64,000 nucleotides of DNA from Campylobacter sp. MIT 12-8780 (GTDB lineage Bacteria > Campylobacterota > Campylobacteria > Campylobacterales > Campylobacteraceae): assembly GCF_006864535.1 (NCBI RefSeq), contig NZ_QHLL01000002.1:182180-246179 (forward strand), given 5' to 3'. Positions 7,681 through 16,391 of this stretch are shown in pieces. Each line of letters starts with the position of its first letter. Positions within the stretch are counted from its first letter, which is position 1. A program made the position numbers and the translations under genes. Below the pieces are notes generated by a model. That model was not told the DNA's origin. It ran no database searches and was given only the letters and a program-made list of their open reading frames with translations.

Positions 7681-7998
7681 TTAATATTTTTTCTTTAAGT
7701 AAGCACCGCATTTTGCTTTTTTTATAATCTTTGGTTTATAAATGCTGATTTTTATAAATGTCAAATTTGGATAAAGCTCTTTTAGATGAAGACTTATAAA
7801 GCTCAAAGCCTCTTCTAAAAGTCTAAATCGCTCTTCTTTGAAAGTCTTTTTAAGCCATTTACAAATCAAAGCATAATCTAAAAAATCACTACTTTTAGCC
7901 CTAAGCTTAATGATAATCTTTTGCTTTTTTTCTCGCTCAAAATCCAAAATTCCAATGATACATTTGAATTGAAGTTTTATTTTTATATGACTTTGCAT
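7681..7998 (-). CDS. folB: Dihydroneopterin aldolase-like protein
   Basis: FolB splits dihydroneopterin to 6-hydroxymethyl-dihydropterin in folate synthesis. The protein has 105 residues, a little shorter than the typical 115-120. It starts IKIKLQFKCIIGILDFEREKKQ, where GILDFEREKKQ matches the GI.x.Er..Q segment of FolB, and continues with the YALICKWLKK and LLEEALSFI segments expected of the fold. It overlaps plsY by 16 bases. C. jejuni Cj0356c holds the same place beside cosR. Short length and modest motif match leave some doubt about activity. Confidence 0.7.
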   Translation of the reverse strand: MQSHIKIKLQFKCIIGILDFEREKKQKIIIKLRAKSSDFLDYALICKWLKKTFKEERFRLLEEALSFISLHLKELYPNLTFIKISIYKPKIIKKAKCGAYLKKKY

Positions 7999-8828
7999 TC
8001 TTCTTTGAAAATCAATCTTTTGATATTTGGTATGTGTTTATAAAAGATGATAAAACAAATGATAAGAATCGGTGCGTGTGTATGAATTTGGGGCATATCA
8101 TAATGAAATACAAAAGAAGCGATAATAAAGCTTAATGCCCCAGCAAGTGAAGCAAGACTTGAAATTTTAAACACTTTACCAACCACAAACCAAACAAATA
8201 AAGCCACCAAAAGCTCAAGTGGCAACAAAACAGCCATAACCCCAGCCCCAGTAGCTATGCCCTTGCCTCCGTCTAAAAAAAGATAGATAGAAAAACAATG
8301 CCCAAGCACCGCAAAAACACCTATACTCCAAAGCATATTTGCATCAGCTCCCATAAATTTAGCGATTAAAATCGGACATGCTGCCTTAGCAAAATCAAGA
8401 ATGATAGTTGCGATAGCAAGTTTTTTAGCTAGGGCTGGGTCAGTTTGCTTGACTACTCTTAAGACATTTGTTGCGCCTATGCTTTTGCTTCCCTCGCTTT
8501 TAATATCTACTTTTGCAAAAACAAGGGCTAAAATCAGTCCAAAAGGAATGGAGCCTAAAAGATATATGCTAAGATAAATGAGTAAATTTGCCCCTTGATT
8601 TGAACTTATATCGCCAAAAGCAAAGTTAAGCACGATGAAAAAGCCCACAAAAACATATAAAGCGCTATCATCAAAGTCTAGTTTTTTAAACGCACAGACA
8701 TACAAAATAAGCCCAGAAATCAGTCCGCAGGTGATTTTAAGCATAAAATGAGTATGAAAAAACGGCACAACGCAGATCAAAACAGCTGCAGCTAAGCCAA
8801 AAGCAAAGAGAGTGGTATTTTTTTGCAT
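7983..8828 (-). CDS. plsY: Glycerol-3-phosphate acyltransferase PlsY with extra N-terminal membrane region
   Basis: Transfers an acyl group from acyl-phosphate to glycerol 3-phosphate, the first step of phospholipid synthesis, in the inner membrane. PlsY signatures are GSIPFGLILA, EGSKSIGATNVLR and LDGGKGIATGAG. The chosen ATG at 8828 follows AAGGA; an earlier in-frame codon at 8867 lacks this. The protein has 281 residues, while PlsY is usually about 200. The additional 80 or so N-terminal residues hold about three hydrophobic segments before the canonical first helix (IYLSIYLLGSIPFG). Whether translation really begins this far upstream is not certain, but no in-frame ATG lies close to the canonical start. 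Confidence 0.9.
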   Translation of the reverse strand: MQKNTTLFAFGLAAAVLICVVPFFHTHFMLKITCGLISGLILYVCAFKKLDFDDSALYVFVGFFIVLNFAFGDISSNQGANLLIYLSIYLLGSIPFGLILALVFAKVDIKSEGSKSIGATNVLRVVKQTDPALAKKLAIATIILDFAKAACPILIAKFMGADANMLWSIGVFAVLGHCFSIYLFLDGGKGIATGAGVMAVLLPLELLVALFVWFVVGKVFKISSLASLAGALSFIIASFVFHYDMPQIHTHAPILIICFIIFYKHIPNIKRLIFKEECKVI

Positions 8829-8850
8829 CAATTTTTCCTTATTTTTTGAA

Positions 8851-8856
8851 ATTATA
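8851..8856 (-). promoter_or_regulatory. -10 box (TATAAT) for plsY-folB
   Basis: On the minus strand, GGGTATAATTTC places a perfect TATAAT 22 bases before the plsY ATG at 8828. It implies a very short leader and supports the 8828 start over 8867, which would lie upstream of the promoter. Confidence 0.6.
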
Positions 8857-8933
8857 CCCGAATTCATAAGCCATAAATTAACACATTCTTAAAAAATCTT
8901 TATAAATTCGCCTTTCTTAAAGTTGGCTTTTGT

Positions 8934-8939
8934 TATGAT
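8934..8939 (+). promoter_or_regulatory. -10 box (TATGAT) for ctsE-ctsF
   Basis: TATGAT follows a T-rich stretch (GGCTTTTGT) and lies 18 bases before the GTG start at 8958. The AAAGGAGGG ribosome-binding site begins a few bases downstream, so the leader would be very short. Confidence 0.45.
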
Positions 8940-8957
8940 TAAAGAAAGGAGGGTAGG

Positions 8958-10601
8958 GTGCAAAATTGTGATGAGTTAAAAAACAAATTTCAAGCTTTAG
9001 GCATAAATATTCAAGATAAAAACTCGCTTCAAAAACTTGAGTATGCGAAAATCTTGCCTATTTTATGTGAGTTATATGAGCAAGATAAGCTTACACTTGA
9101 TACAATTTATCTTGATTTAAATATCAATAAAGAGCATTTTTTTCGTGATTTTGCTGTGTTTAAAGGGTTTGAATTTCAAGCTTTAAAAGAGTATGATCCT
9201 TATTTTTTGTCTAAATTAAGTCTTAAGCAGATGAAAGAGTGTCAATGTCTTGTTTTTCAAGAAGATGAAAATTTCATTTATCTTGCTTTTGCAAAAATAC
9301 CTTCAAATGAACTTTTAGACAAGCTTCAAGCTTCTTTTAAACATAAATTCATCAAAATTTTTCTTGCAAATCCTTCAAAGATAGAAAATTTCATTGAAAA
9401 ATATAGCCTTGAATGTGAGATTAATGATTTGATCGCTGAGCTTAAAATAGAGCTTACACATAGCGATAAAAAGGATAAAAGTGCAGTAGCAAAGCTTTTT
9501 GAACTTATTTGTTTGCAAGCTATAAAGCTTAGGGCAAGTGATATACACTTTGAGCCAAGCAGTGAAGAAGCTTTGATACGATTTAGGATAGATGGACTTT
9601 TGGGCGTTTTTTTGCGAGTAGAGCTTGAAATTTATCATGCTTTGATTTTATATATCAAGCTTTTGGCTCACTTAAATATAGCTGAGACAAGAAAAGCCCA
9701 AGATGGAAGTTTTGTGATGGAATTTGAGGGTTTAGAATACGATTTTAGGCTTTCATCTTTACCTTTGCTTTATGCTGAAAGTTTAGTGCTTCGAATTTTA
9801 GAACGAAAGCAGAAGTTTTTAAGCCTTGAAAATTTGGAGTTTGAAGCTAAGAGTTTGCAACTTTTTCGCCAAAGCATTCAACTGCCTTTTGGTATGATTC
9901 TTGTTACAGGACCAACAGGAAGCGGAAAAAGCACGACTTTGTATGCAGCGATGAGTGAAATTCAAAATGAAAATAAAAAGATTATTAGTGTTGAAGATCC
10001 GGTAGAATACCGCTTAAGCTTGGTGCAGCAAATTTTACTTAATCCTAAAGCTGGACTTGATTTTAACAATGCTTTAAGGGCAATTTTAAGGCAAGATCCA
10101 GATGTGATTATGATAGGTGAGATGAGAGATGAGCAAAGTCTTGATATAGCTGTTAAATCAGCTCTTACAGGGCATTTGGTATTTTCAACCTTGCATACAA
10201 ATGATGCTGTCTCAGCCATCAGCAGAATGCTTGATATGAAAGCAAAGCCTTATTTGCTTGCTTCAGCTCTTACGCTCATCATCGCTCAAAGGCTTGTGCG
10301 AAAGCTTTGTAAGCATTGTAAAGAAAAAGTTAGCATTGAATTTGAAGGCGTAAAAGAAGAGTTTTTTGAAGCAAGAGGTTGTGAATACTGCAGGCAAAGC
10401 GGTTTTGTAGGTAGGGAAGTGGTGGCTGAGTTTTTATTTATTGATACAAATTTAGCTGAAATGATACGAGAAAACAAGAGTAAAAACGAGCTTTTAGCGT
10501 ATGCAAGAAAACAAGGTTTTAAAACTATGTTTGAGCTAGGTTTGGCTAAGGTAAGGCTTGGAGTTACGAGTTTGCAAGAGCTTTTAAGGGTGCTAAGATG
10601 A
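8958..10601 (+). CDS. ctsE: Type II secretion/type IV pilus assembly ATPase CtsE (natural transformation)
   Basis: Cytoplasmic hexameric ATPase that drives the DNA-uptake apparatus; C. jejuni CtsE (Cj1471c) is needed for transformation. 547 residues: an N-terminal GspE/MshEN-like region (1-160), then the ATPase core with GPTGSGKSTTLY (Walker A, about 317), VEDPVEYR (Asp box), RQDPDVIMIGEMRD (Walker B) and TGHLVFSTLHTND (His box), and a zinc-type tetracysteine CKHC...CEYC near 450-480. The start is GTG behind a strong AAAGGAGGG; no ATG lies in frame nearby. Overlaps ctsF (ATGA). Confidence 0.9.
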   Translation: MQNCDELKNKFQALGINIQDKNSLQKLEYAKILPILCELYEQDKLTLDTIYLDLNINKEHFFRDFAVFKGFEFQALKEYDPYFLSKLSLKQMKECQCLVFQEDENFIYLAFAKIPSNELLDKLQASFKHKFIKIFLANPSKIENFIEKYSLECEINDLIAELKIELTHSDKKDKSAVAKLFELICLQAIKLRASDIHFEPSSEEALIRFRIDGLLGVFLRVELEIYHALILYIKLLAHLNIAETRKAQDGSFVMEFEGLEYDFRLSSLPLLYAESLVLRILERKQKFLSLENLEFEAKSLQLFRQSIQLPFGMILVTGPTGSGKSTTLYAAMSEIQNENKKIISVEDPVEYRLSLVQQILLNPKAGLDFNNALRAILRQDPDVIMIGEMRDEQSLDIAVKSALTGHLVFSTLHTNDAVSAISRMLDMKAKPYLLASALTLIIAQRLVRKLCKHCKEKVSIEFEGVKEEFFEARGCEYCRQSGFVGREVVAEFLFIDTNLAEMIRENKSKNELLAYARKQGFKTMFELGLAKVRLGVTSLQELLRVLR

Positions 10602-11785
10602 AAAAATTTAGTGTTCTTATCAAGTCTAAAAATAAAACAAAAAGCCTTATCATCAAAGCTCAAAACAAGCTAAAAGCACAAGATGAGCTTAGGGCTAAGG
10701 GTTTTAATGTCCTTCATATAGAAGAATTTAGGTATTTTGATCTTAGCTTAAAGCCACAAATTTTAGCCTTACTTTTTAAGGAGCTTTCCTTGCTTTTGGG
10801 TGCTGGAGTGAGTGTATCTTTGGCTTTTAAAGAGTTAAAAGCTCATCATAAAGACACTAAAATCAAGCTTTTTTTAACACGAATTCTCCAAGCTCTTCAA
10901 AGCGGACAAAGCTTAAATATAGCTTTTGAAAATTCTGGTTTTGCTTTTGATAGGGCTGAGCTTGCTTTGATTAAGATGGGGGAGAATACAGGCGATTTAT
11001 CTAGTGTATTTTTAAGACTTTGCGAACTAAGAGAAAAAAGCTTAAACAACACAAAACGTCTTAAAAAAGCTTTGGCGTATCCTTTGTTTGTCTTTGTATC
11101 TTTGATCGTGGTATTTTGTGCTTTAATGCTTTTTGTAGTGCCTGAATTTAAACTTATCTTTGATGATTTTGAGCTTGAACTGCCTTTTATCACGCGTTTT
11201 ATGCTGGCTATATATAATTTTTTGCAAGACTTTTTCGTGCCTTTGCTTGTGTTTTGTTGCGTGTTTTTGATATTTTTTGTGTATTTGTATAAGAAAAATC
11301 ACGATTTTGCGTATTTTAATCATACTCTCTTGCTAAAAATTCCTTTTTTCTCAAAACTCATCTTTTATAATCAAAACACTCATTTTTTTATGATTTTTGC
11401 TTTGCTTTTGCAAAGTGCGTTGCCACTACAGCACTCTTTAAAACTTGCAAGAATGAGCCTAAGTAATCTTTTCTTGCAAGAAAAGTTTCAAAAGCTAGAC
11501 GAGCTTTGCGAGCAAGGCTTAAGGCTTGATGAGGCATTTAAGAGGCTAGCTTTGTTTGAGCCTATAGTTTTATCTATGTTAGCTGTAGCGATGAAAAGCT
11601 CCAAACTTCACGAAATGAGTGCAAAAATCGCTGAGTATTATGAGCTCAAACAAAATCATATCATGGATACTTTTTTACTTCTTTTAGAGCCTTTAATGAC
11701 GCTTTTTGTAGCAGTTTTGGTGCTATTTTTGGCTTTGGGAATTTTCTTGCCAATGTGGGAGCTTAATTCTGGCGTAAGTTTTTGA
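10598..11785 (+). CDS. ctsF: GspF/PilC-type inner-membrane platform protein CtsF
   Basis: Inner-membrane platform of the competence (type II secretion-like) apparatus, partner of the CtsE ATPase. 395 residues with the typical two repeats of a GspF domain: LLFKELSLLLGAGVSVSLAF near 55-75 and a second one after residue 250 (FFMIFALLLQSALPLQHSL). Hydrophobic helices lie about 165-185, 200-230 and 365-390. It overlaps ctsE (ATGA). In C. jejuni ctsE and ctsF are also adjacent but in a larger cts cluster; here no other cts gene follows. Confidence 0.9.
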   Translation: MKKFSVLIKSKNKTKSLIIKAQNKLKAQDELRAKGFNVLHIEEFRYFDLSLKPQILALLFKELSLLLGAGVSVSLAFKELKAHHKDTKIKLFLTRILQALQSGQSLNIAFENSGFAFDRAELALIKMGENTGDLSSVFLRLCELREKSLNNTKRLKKALAYPLFVFVSLIVVFCALMLFVVPEFKLIFDDFELELPFITRFMLAIYNFLQDFFVPLLVFCCVFLIFFVYLYKKNHDFAYFNHTLLLKIPFFSKLIFYNQNTHFFMIFALLLQSALPLQHSLKLARMSLSNLFLQEKFQKLDELCEQGLRLDEAFKRLALFEPIVLSMLAVAMKSSKLHEMSAKIAEYYELKQNHIMDTFLLLLEPLMTLFVAVLVLFLALGIFLPMWELNSGVSF

Positions 11786-11981
11786 TATGAAATAAATCAT
11801 AAAAAAGCAAGAATTTTTTCCATTGTGAGAAATGAAAGGGCATTATAATCTAATCTTTAGTTGCCTCAAGCTTAACAACCAATCCACAAAATTTAGTAAA
11901 ATCTAATTTTCTTGGTTTAAATTTTTACATAATAAATTATTTTTCTCTTAATTTCATTTTTTAAAAAAGTATTAAATTTAA

Positions 11982-12000
11982 GCTTATATTAAAAATAAGC
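11982..12000 (-). terminator. Weak hairpin downstream of hydD
   Basis: GCTTAT and ATAAGC flank a 7-base loop 10 bases beyond the hydD stop. The sequence that follows on the minus strand is A/T-rich but has no long T run. The rest of the 224-base gap between ctsF and hydD (11786-12009) shows no supportable gene. Confidence 0.3.
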
Positions 12001-12009
12001 GGGTGTGGT

Positions 12010-12546
12010 TTAGGGGTTTTTATATGAAATTTCAGCAAGTTCTTGTATAGAAAAATCATTTATTTTTTCGTAACTAAAGCCTTCTTTGCTAAGGTATTCA
12101 AGTAAAGTTTTTTGCATGAGAGGTATGGCTTTTAAAAGCTCGCTTGAAAGCTCAAAGCTCATAGGTTCTATGCGTTTTGGTATCACAGCTAGAATTTGAG
12201 TTTGGGGCAAATCCCCGTTTAGCTCCATAAACTGCAGAGTTTGAAGCATTTCTATCTCATGAGCGCTTCCACTCCAAGAGATTTTTTTTGGCATGGCTGA
12301 ATAAGGAAAGAAAAACACATCGCCTATATTTGCATCATCAGCTTCTAAGCAATCTATAATGATAAGCCTATCATAGCTTGCAAGTATGTAGCTAAGCTGA
12401 AAGGCTAAGGTGCCTCCATCCATAAATTCAAGGCTTGCATTTGGGTGATGAAAGGCGTAGTTTTTTTGCATAAGCTTTGCAAAATGCACCCCCACGCCCT
12501 CATCGGCAAACATGATATTGCCTATACCAAGTACAAGATAACGCAT
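12010..12546 (-). CDS. hydD: Hydrogenase maturation endopeptidase HydD
   Basis: Removes the C-terminal tail of the large subunit HydB after nickel insertion. 178 residues of the HyaD/HoxM peptidase family. The N-terminus YLVLGIGNIMFADEGVGVHF contains the conserved Gly-rich strand and the nickel-contacting Glu17. MDGGTLAFQL and LIIIDCLEADD hold the second conserved acidic position, and GSAHEIE has the third ligand, His. The start overlaps the hydC stop (TAATG). It is the last gene of the hydABCD operon. Confidence 0.93.
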   Translation of the reverse strand: MRYLVLGIGNIMFADEGVGVHFAKLMQKNYAFHHPNASLEFMDGGTLAFQLSYILASYDRLIIIDCLEADDANIGDVFFFPYSAMPKKISWSGSAHEIEMLQTLQFMELNGDLPQTQILAVIPKRIEPMSFELSSELLKAIPLMQKTLLEYLSKEGFSYEKINDFSIQELAEISYKNP

Positions 12547-13268
12547 TAAAATCTTTGATCGTCTCTTATGTATTTGTAGCCACTAAATATAGCATCTAAA
12601 CTACCATCTTTACCTTTAAGCGAGTTAAACACAGCCATATAAATGTGTATAGGCACAAAAACAATAATAACCCACATTAAAAGCCTATGGTAAGTACGAA
12701 CTTCAGCTAATCCACCAAGCATAGCTTCTATAGGGCGAAGTATGCCATACAAAAAGCCGCCAAGTCCGTCATGATATACATGCACATACAAAATAAGCCC
12801 TGTGATAATGATACCAAACATAACTGCATAAAAAAAAGTATAAGTTGCAAACTGCAAAGGATTATAACAACCTTTTAAATGTGGATGTTTGCCTATAAAA
12901 AGATAGAATTTAAGCTGCTCTATCCATACTTTTGGGCTAAGCGTATCTTTAAGACTGACGCGTTCTTTGTGACTGATCCTATCAAAGAAGAACAAATATA
13001 CCTTAAAAAGTATACAAGCAAGCAAGATAAAGCCAGCAACTTCATGCACAAAGCGGTATTTTGCCTGCATAAAATTTGTTGGCTCTGCATTGCTTATAGG
13101 GCTTTGAAACACATAAGAAAGGTAAAAGCCTGTGCCTACTAAAATCACTATGCTAATAGCTCTAAGCCAATGCGTAGCACGAAGTCCTATGCTAAATTCA
13201 TACTCAGTGCGACGAGGCTGTCCGTCAAGATCAGCTCTTAGGCTATTGAGTGCAATTTTTTCTTTCAT
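12546..13268 (-). CDS. hydC: Quinone-reactive Ni/Fe hydrogenase cytochrome b subunit HydC
   Basis: Membrane di-haem b subunit that anchors HydAB and passes electrons from hydrogen to menaquinone. About 240 residues with four to five hydrophobic helices. Histidines in GLRATHWLRA, YRFVHEVAGF and TYHRLLMWVIIVFVPIHIY are the likely haem ligands. ATG 13268 is preferred over ATG 13286, because AAGGAG lies 6 bases before it; that ribosome-binding site overlaps the hydB stop, which suggests coupling. Confidence 0.93.
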   Translation of the reverse strand: MKEKIALNSLRADLDGQPRRTEYEFSIGLRATHWLRAISIVILVGTGFYLSYVFQSPISNAEPTNFMQAKYRFVHEVAGFILLACILFKVYLFFFDRISHKERVSLKDTLSPKVWIEQLKFYLFIGKHPHLKGCYNPLQFATYTFFYAVMFGIIITGLILYVHVYHDGLGGFLYGILRPIEAMLGGLAEVRTYHRLLMWVIIVFVPIHIYMAVFNSLKGKDGSLDAIFSGYKYIRDDQRF

Positions 13269-13278
13269 GTGAAGCTCC

Positions 13279-14994
13279 TTAGACATTTACGCTGACTTTG
13301 TATTCGCTTAAATTGTTGCCTTTAGTATCCATAACATGCACAGCACACGCTATACAAGGATCATAAGAGTGAATTTTGCGTATGATTTCAAGCGGTTGTT
13401 TAACATCAGCTATTTTAAGTCCTATGAGGCATTCTTCATAGCTTCCGCCTTTGCCTTTGCTATCTTTTGGGGAGGCATTCCAAGTGCTTGGCACTACAGC
13501 TTGCCAGTTTTCAATCACGCCGTTTTTAATCCTGCACCAATGAGATAAAGTTCCTCTTGGCACATGCCCCATATATCGTCCTTTATACTCTTTGTTTGGA
13601 TCGATAACATAAGGCGCGCAAGTACTTTGATCTGTTTTTAAATTTTCAACCAAGTTGTTAAATGCTGTAAGAGCATTATCAGCGATAACTTTTGCTTCTA
13701 TACAACGAGTTGCAGTTCTTCCAAGTGTGCTTAAAACGGCTGTTATAGGAAGCCCTGTTACCTTTAAGAACTCATCAACAACTGGTACGACATATTTATT
13801 ACCTTTGACATAATTTACAGCTATATTTGCCAAAGGTCCTACTTGCATAGCCTCACCATCATATCTTGGTGCTTTGATCCAGCTGTATTTACCTGCTGTG
13901 TTAAAATTCTTTGTTTTCACAACTTTGCCGTGATGATCTATGCTCTCACCATCAACAAGTCCGGTATAATTTGGCTCAGTTTCGCCATCATAAGGATGAA
14001 GTGGAGCATCATTTTTATACCAAGAATGCGTTGCTTCTTCAGTGATCTTATCTTCTTCTACCTCATAAACCTTGCTTAAATCGCCATTTTTGATGATACC
14101 GCTCTCAAAGAGCCATTCATTTGCCCCAAGTTGAAATTCTTTGAAAGTAAATAAATTTGGCACGCCCACATCATTAACCACGCTTGCTTCTGTGGCGTAT
14201 TTTTTACCAGCCATGATTAAATCCGGATAATACGCACGATTTACAAAGTCAGCCACTTCTTTGAATTTTTCTAAATACTCGCCCATTCTAGCTGGACTTA
14301 AAAGATCCATAATACAAGTTACACCACCAACTGTTAAGCTTTGAGGGTGTGGATTTTTAGCCCCAAAAATAGCCATACATTGAGCGATAATCCTTTGCAC
14401 TCTTAAGCACTCAAGATAATGAGAGAGTGCGATAAGGTTTTCTTCTGGACTTAAGCGATAAGTTGGGTGTCCATAATACGCATTTGCAAAAGGTCCAAGA
14501 TTGCCCTTATCCACAAAGGTTTTTACTCTTTTTTGCACTTCTAGGAGTTTATCAGCTCCAGTTGCATAAGGATTTGGAGTGAAAGTAAAAGCCAAATCAC
14601 TTGCTTTTTTCACATCAGCACTTAAGGCTGAAACTATATCTACCCAATCAAGCGCGTGTAATTGATAAAAATGCACTATGTGATCGTGTAAAAAGAGGGC
14701 TGAATTCATCAATGTCCTCGTTAAAAGCGCATTAAGAGGAGGGGTGATACCAAGAGCGTTTTCAACTGCTACAATGCCTGCTTTATAATGAGAAAAAGTG
14801 CAAACCCCACAAATTCTTTGTGTTAAAAAGCCAGCATCTCTTGGATCGCGTCCTTTAACGATAACTTCTATACCACGCCACAAAGTTGAGCCTGAGTAGG
14901 CTTCTTTAACGACATTATTTTCATCAACGACAACTTCAACTCTAAGGTGTCCTTCTATTCTTGTGATAGGATCTACGATAATTTTTTGACTCAT
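13279..14994 (-). CDS. hydB: Quinone-reactive Ni/Fe hydrogenase large subunit HydB
   Basis: Carries the NiFe active site and oxidises hydrogen in the periplasm. 571 residues, normal for group 1 enzymes. The N-terminal RICGVC and the C-terminal DPCIACAVH supply the four cysteines that hold the metals. The tail after that His (VMDTKGNNLSEYKVSVNV) is the peptide that HydD is expected to cut off. It has no signal peptide, as usual: it crosses the membrane with HydA. A 3-base gap separates it from hydA. Confidence 0.97.
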   Translation of the reverse strand: MSQKIIVDPITRIEGHLRVEVVVDENNVVKEAYSGSTLWRGIEVIVKGRDPRDAGFLTQRICGVCTFSHYKAGIVAVENALGITPPLNALLTRTLMNSALFLHDHIVHFYQLHALDWVDIVSALSADVKKASDLAFTFTPNPYATGADKLLEVQKRVKTFVDKGNLGPFANAYYGHPTYRLSPEENLIALSHYLECLRVQRIIAQCMAIFGAKNPHPQSLTVGGVTCIMDLLSPARMGEYLEKFKEVADFVNRAYYPDLIMAGKKYATEASVVNDVGVPNLFTFKEFQLGANEWLFESGIIKNGDLSKVYEVEEDKITEEATHSWYKNDAPLHPYDGETEPNYTGLVDGESIDHHGKVVKTKNFNTAGKYSWIKAPRYDGEAMQVGPLANIAVNYVKGNKYVVPVVDEFLKVTGLPITAVLSTLGRTATRCIEAKVIADNALTAFNNLVENLKTDQSTCAPYVIDPNKEYKGRYMGHVPRGTLSHWCRIKNGVIENWQAVVPSTWNASPKDSKGKGGSYEECLIGLKIADVKQPLEIIRKIHSYDPCIACAVHVMDTKGNNLSEYKVSVNV

Positions 14995-14997
14995 ATT

Positions 14998-16137
14998 TTA
15001 TTCCTCATTTCCTTTTTTCATAGTTGCAATTGCAGCGTGAGCAGCTATAGCTACGCCTGTAAGACAAAGCACGCCAATGCCGATTTTATCAGCCATAGCA
15101 TCAGAACCCAAACCACCAAATACGCTGTTAAATTGGTGGCTTGCTAAAGGTTTTTCAAAAGGTTGCATAGTATCCCAGAAATTTGGCTCAGAACAGCCTA
15201 TACAACCATGTCCTGCTTGGATAGGCCAAGAGGTATGCTGGTTAAATCTTTCTCTTGAGCAATTATTAAAAGTATAAGGTCCTTTACAACCTACTTTATA
15301 TAAACAATATCCATTCTTTGCTCCCTCATCACCAAAATGCTCGACAAATTCACCCGCATCAAAATGCCCCCTTCTTTCGCAAAGATCGTGAATTCTTAAG
15401 CCATAAGCCCATTTTGGACGATTATACACATCAAGAGCTGGTTTGCCAAAGAGTAAAAACTGAAGCACATTGCCAACAATGTTTTTTTCACTTGGCGGAC
15501 AGCCCGGGACATTAATCACTTCTTTGTTTGTGATTTTGTGTAAAGGTTTAGCATTGCTTGGATTTGGGTGGGCTGCTTGAATGCCACCAAAGCTTGAGCA
15601 AGTGCCTATAGCAAGGATAGCTTTGGCGTTATTACAGGCTTCAGTAGCGATTTGTCTGCCTGTTTTAGCGTGAGCTCCTATAGTAAGATAGTTTTCAGTT
15701 TCTCCAACTGGAATTCCGCCCTCAACCATTAAAAAATAATTCCCTTTGTATTTTTCAATGGCTGATTCTAAATTCTCTTCAGCTTGCCAACCAGAAGCTG
15801 CCATAACGGTTTCATGGTATTCTAAAGAGATATAGTCAAAAATAAGGCTATCAATAGTTGGTGTATCGCTTCTTAGTAAGCTTTCGCTACAACCTGTGCA
15901 TTCAGCCATATGCAGCCATATAACAGGCACGCGATCAGTAAGCTCTGCAGCCCTTGCGACCATAGGCGTAAAGCTTGCAGGCAAAGCTAAAAATGCTGTC
16001 ATTGCTCCAGCCCATTTCATAAAATCTCTTCTTGAAAATCCAGCTTCTTCTAAAGCTTTGGGTATAGAAGAATTTCCTTTCATAGAAGGCAGACTTTCAA
16101 GCTCTTTCAAACGAGCTTCTAGTTCTTTAAAAGTCAT
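14998..16137 (-). CDS. hydA: Quinone-reactive Ni/Fe hydrogenase small subunit HydA
   Basis: Holds the three iron-sulfur clusters that carry electrons from HydB to HydC. 379 residues. The Tat signal SRRDFMKW is at about residues 35-42, followed by a hydrophobic stretch ending MVARAAE. Cluster ligands are seen in AECTGCSES, GTCSSFGG, PGCPPSE, the LHDLCERRGHFD-like segment, and CKGPYTFNNC with GCIGCSEPNFWD. ECTGC, not ECTCC, implies the standard oxygen-sensitive proximal cluster. The C-terminal hydrophobic helix (about 350-372) anchors it. AAGGGG precedes the ATG. A paralogue lies at 49843-51510. Confidence 0.97.
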   Translation of the reverse strand: MTFKELEARLKELESLPSMKGNSSIPKALEEAGFSRRDFMKWAGAMTAFLALPASFTPMVARAAELTDRVPVIWLHMAECTGCSESLLRSDTPTIDSLIFDYISLEYHETVMAASGWQAEENLESAIEKYKGNYFLMVEGGIPVGETENYLTIGAHAKTGRQIATEACNNAKAILAIGTCSSFGGIQAAHPNPSNAKPLHKITNKEVINVPGCPPSEKNIVGNVLQFLLFGKPALDVYNRPKWAYGLRIHDLCERRGHFDAGEFVEHFGDEGAKNGYCLYKVGCKGPYTFNNCSRERFNQHTSWPIQAGHGCIGCSEPNFWDTMQPFEKPLASHQFNSVFGGLGSDAMADKIGIGVLCLTGVAIAAHAAIATMKKGNEE

Positions 16138-16391
16138 TTTGACCCCTTTTGGTTTTTATTTGATTAAGCTAATGATAAGATAAGATTTATTAATTTTAGT
16201 TTAATTTTGATAATTTATTTTCAAGCGTGTGAAAAATAAACACAAGAGAAATGTAATTTATTTACCTTTTAGTTTTATATTTTTGTGCCTTATGCATATT
16301 TTCGCATTTTTAACATATCTAAAAATTTTTCTTACCTAAGAGCTTTTTAAAAGTAAATTTTTAGCTAAAAAACTAAATTTATAAGTTTTGA

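Noticed and set aside
11786..12009. A short plus-strand frame (24 residues from 11832)
   Set aside because: No ribosome-binding site, no recognisable signal or motif, and AT-rich DNA gives such frames by chance.
16138..16391. A Fur box upstream of hydA (TAATGATAAGATAAG)
   Set aside because: Only part of the consensus is matched and AT-rich spacers in this genome give similar strings often.
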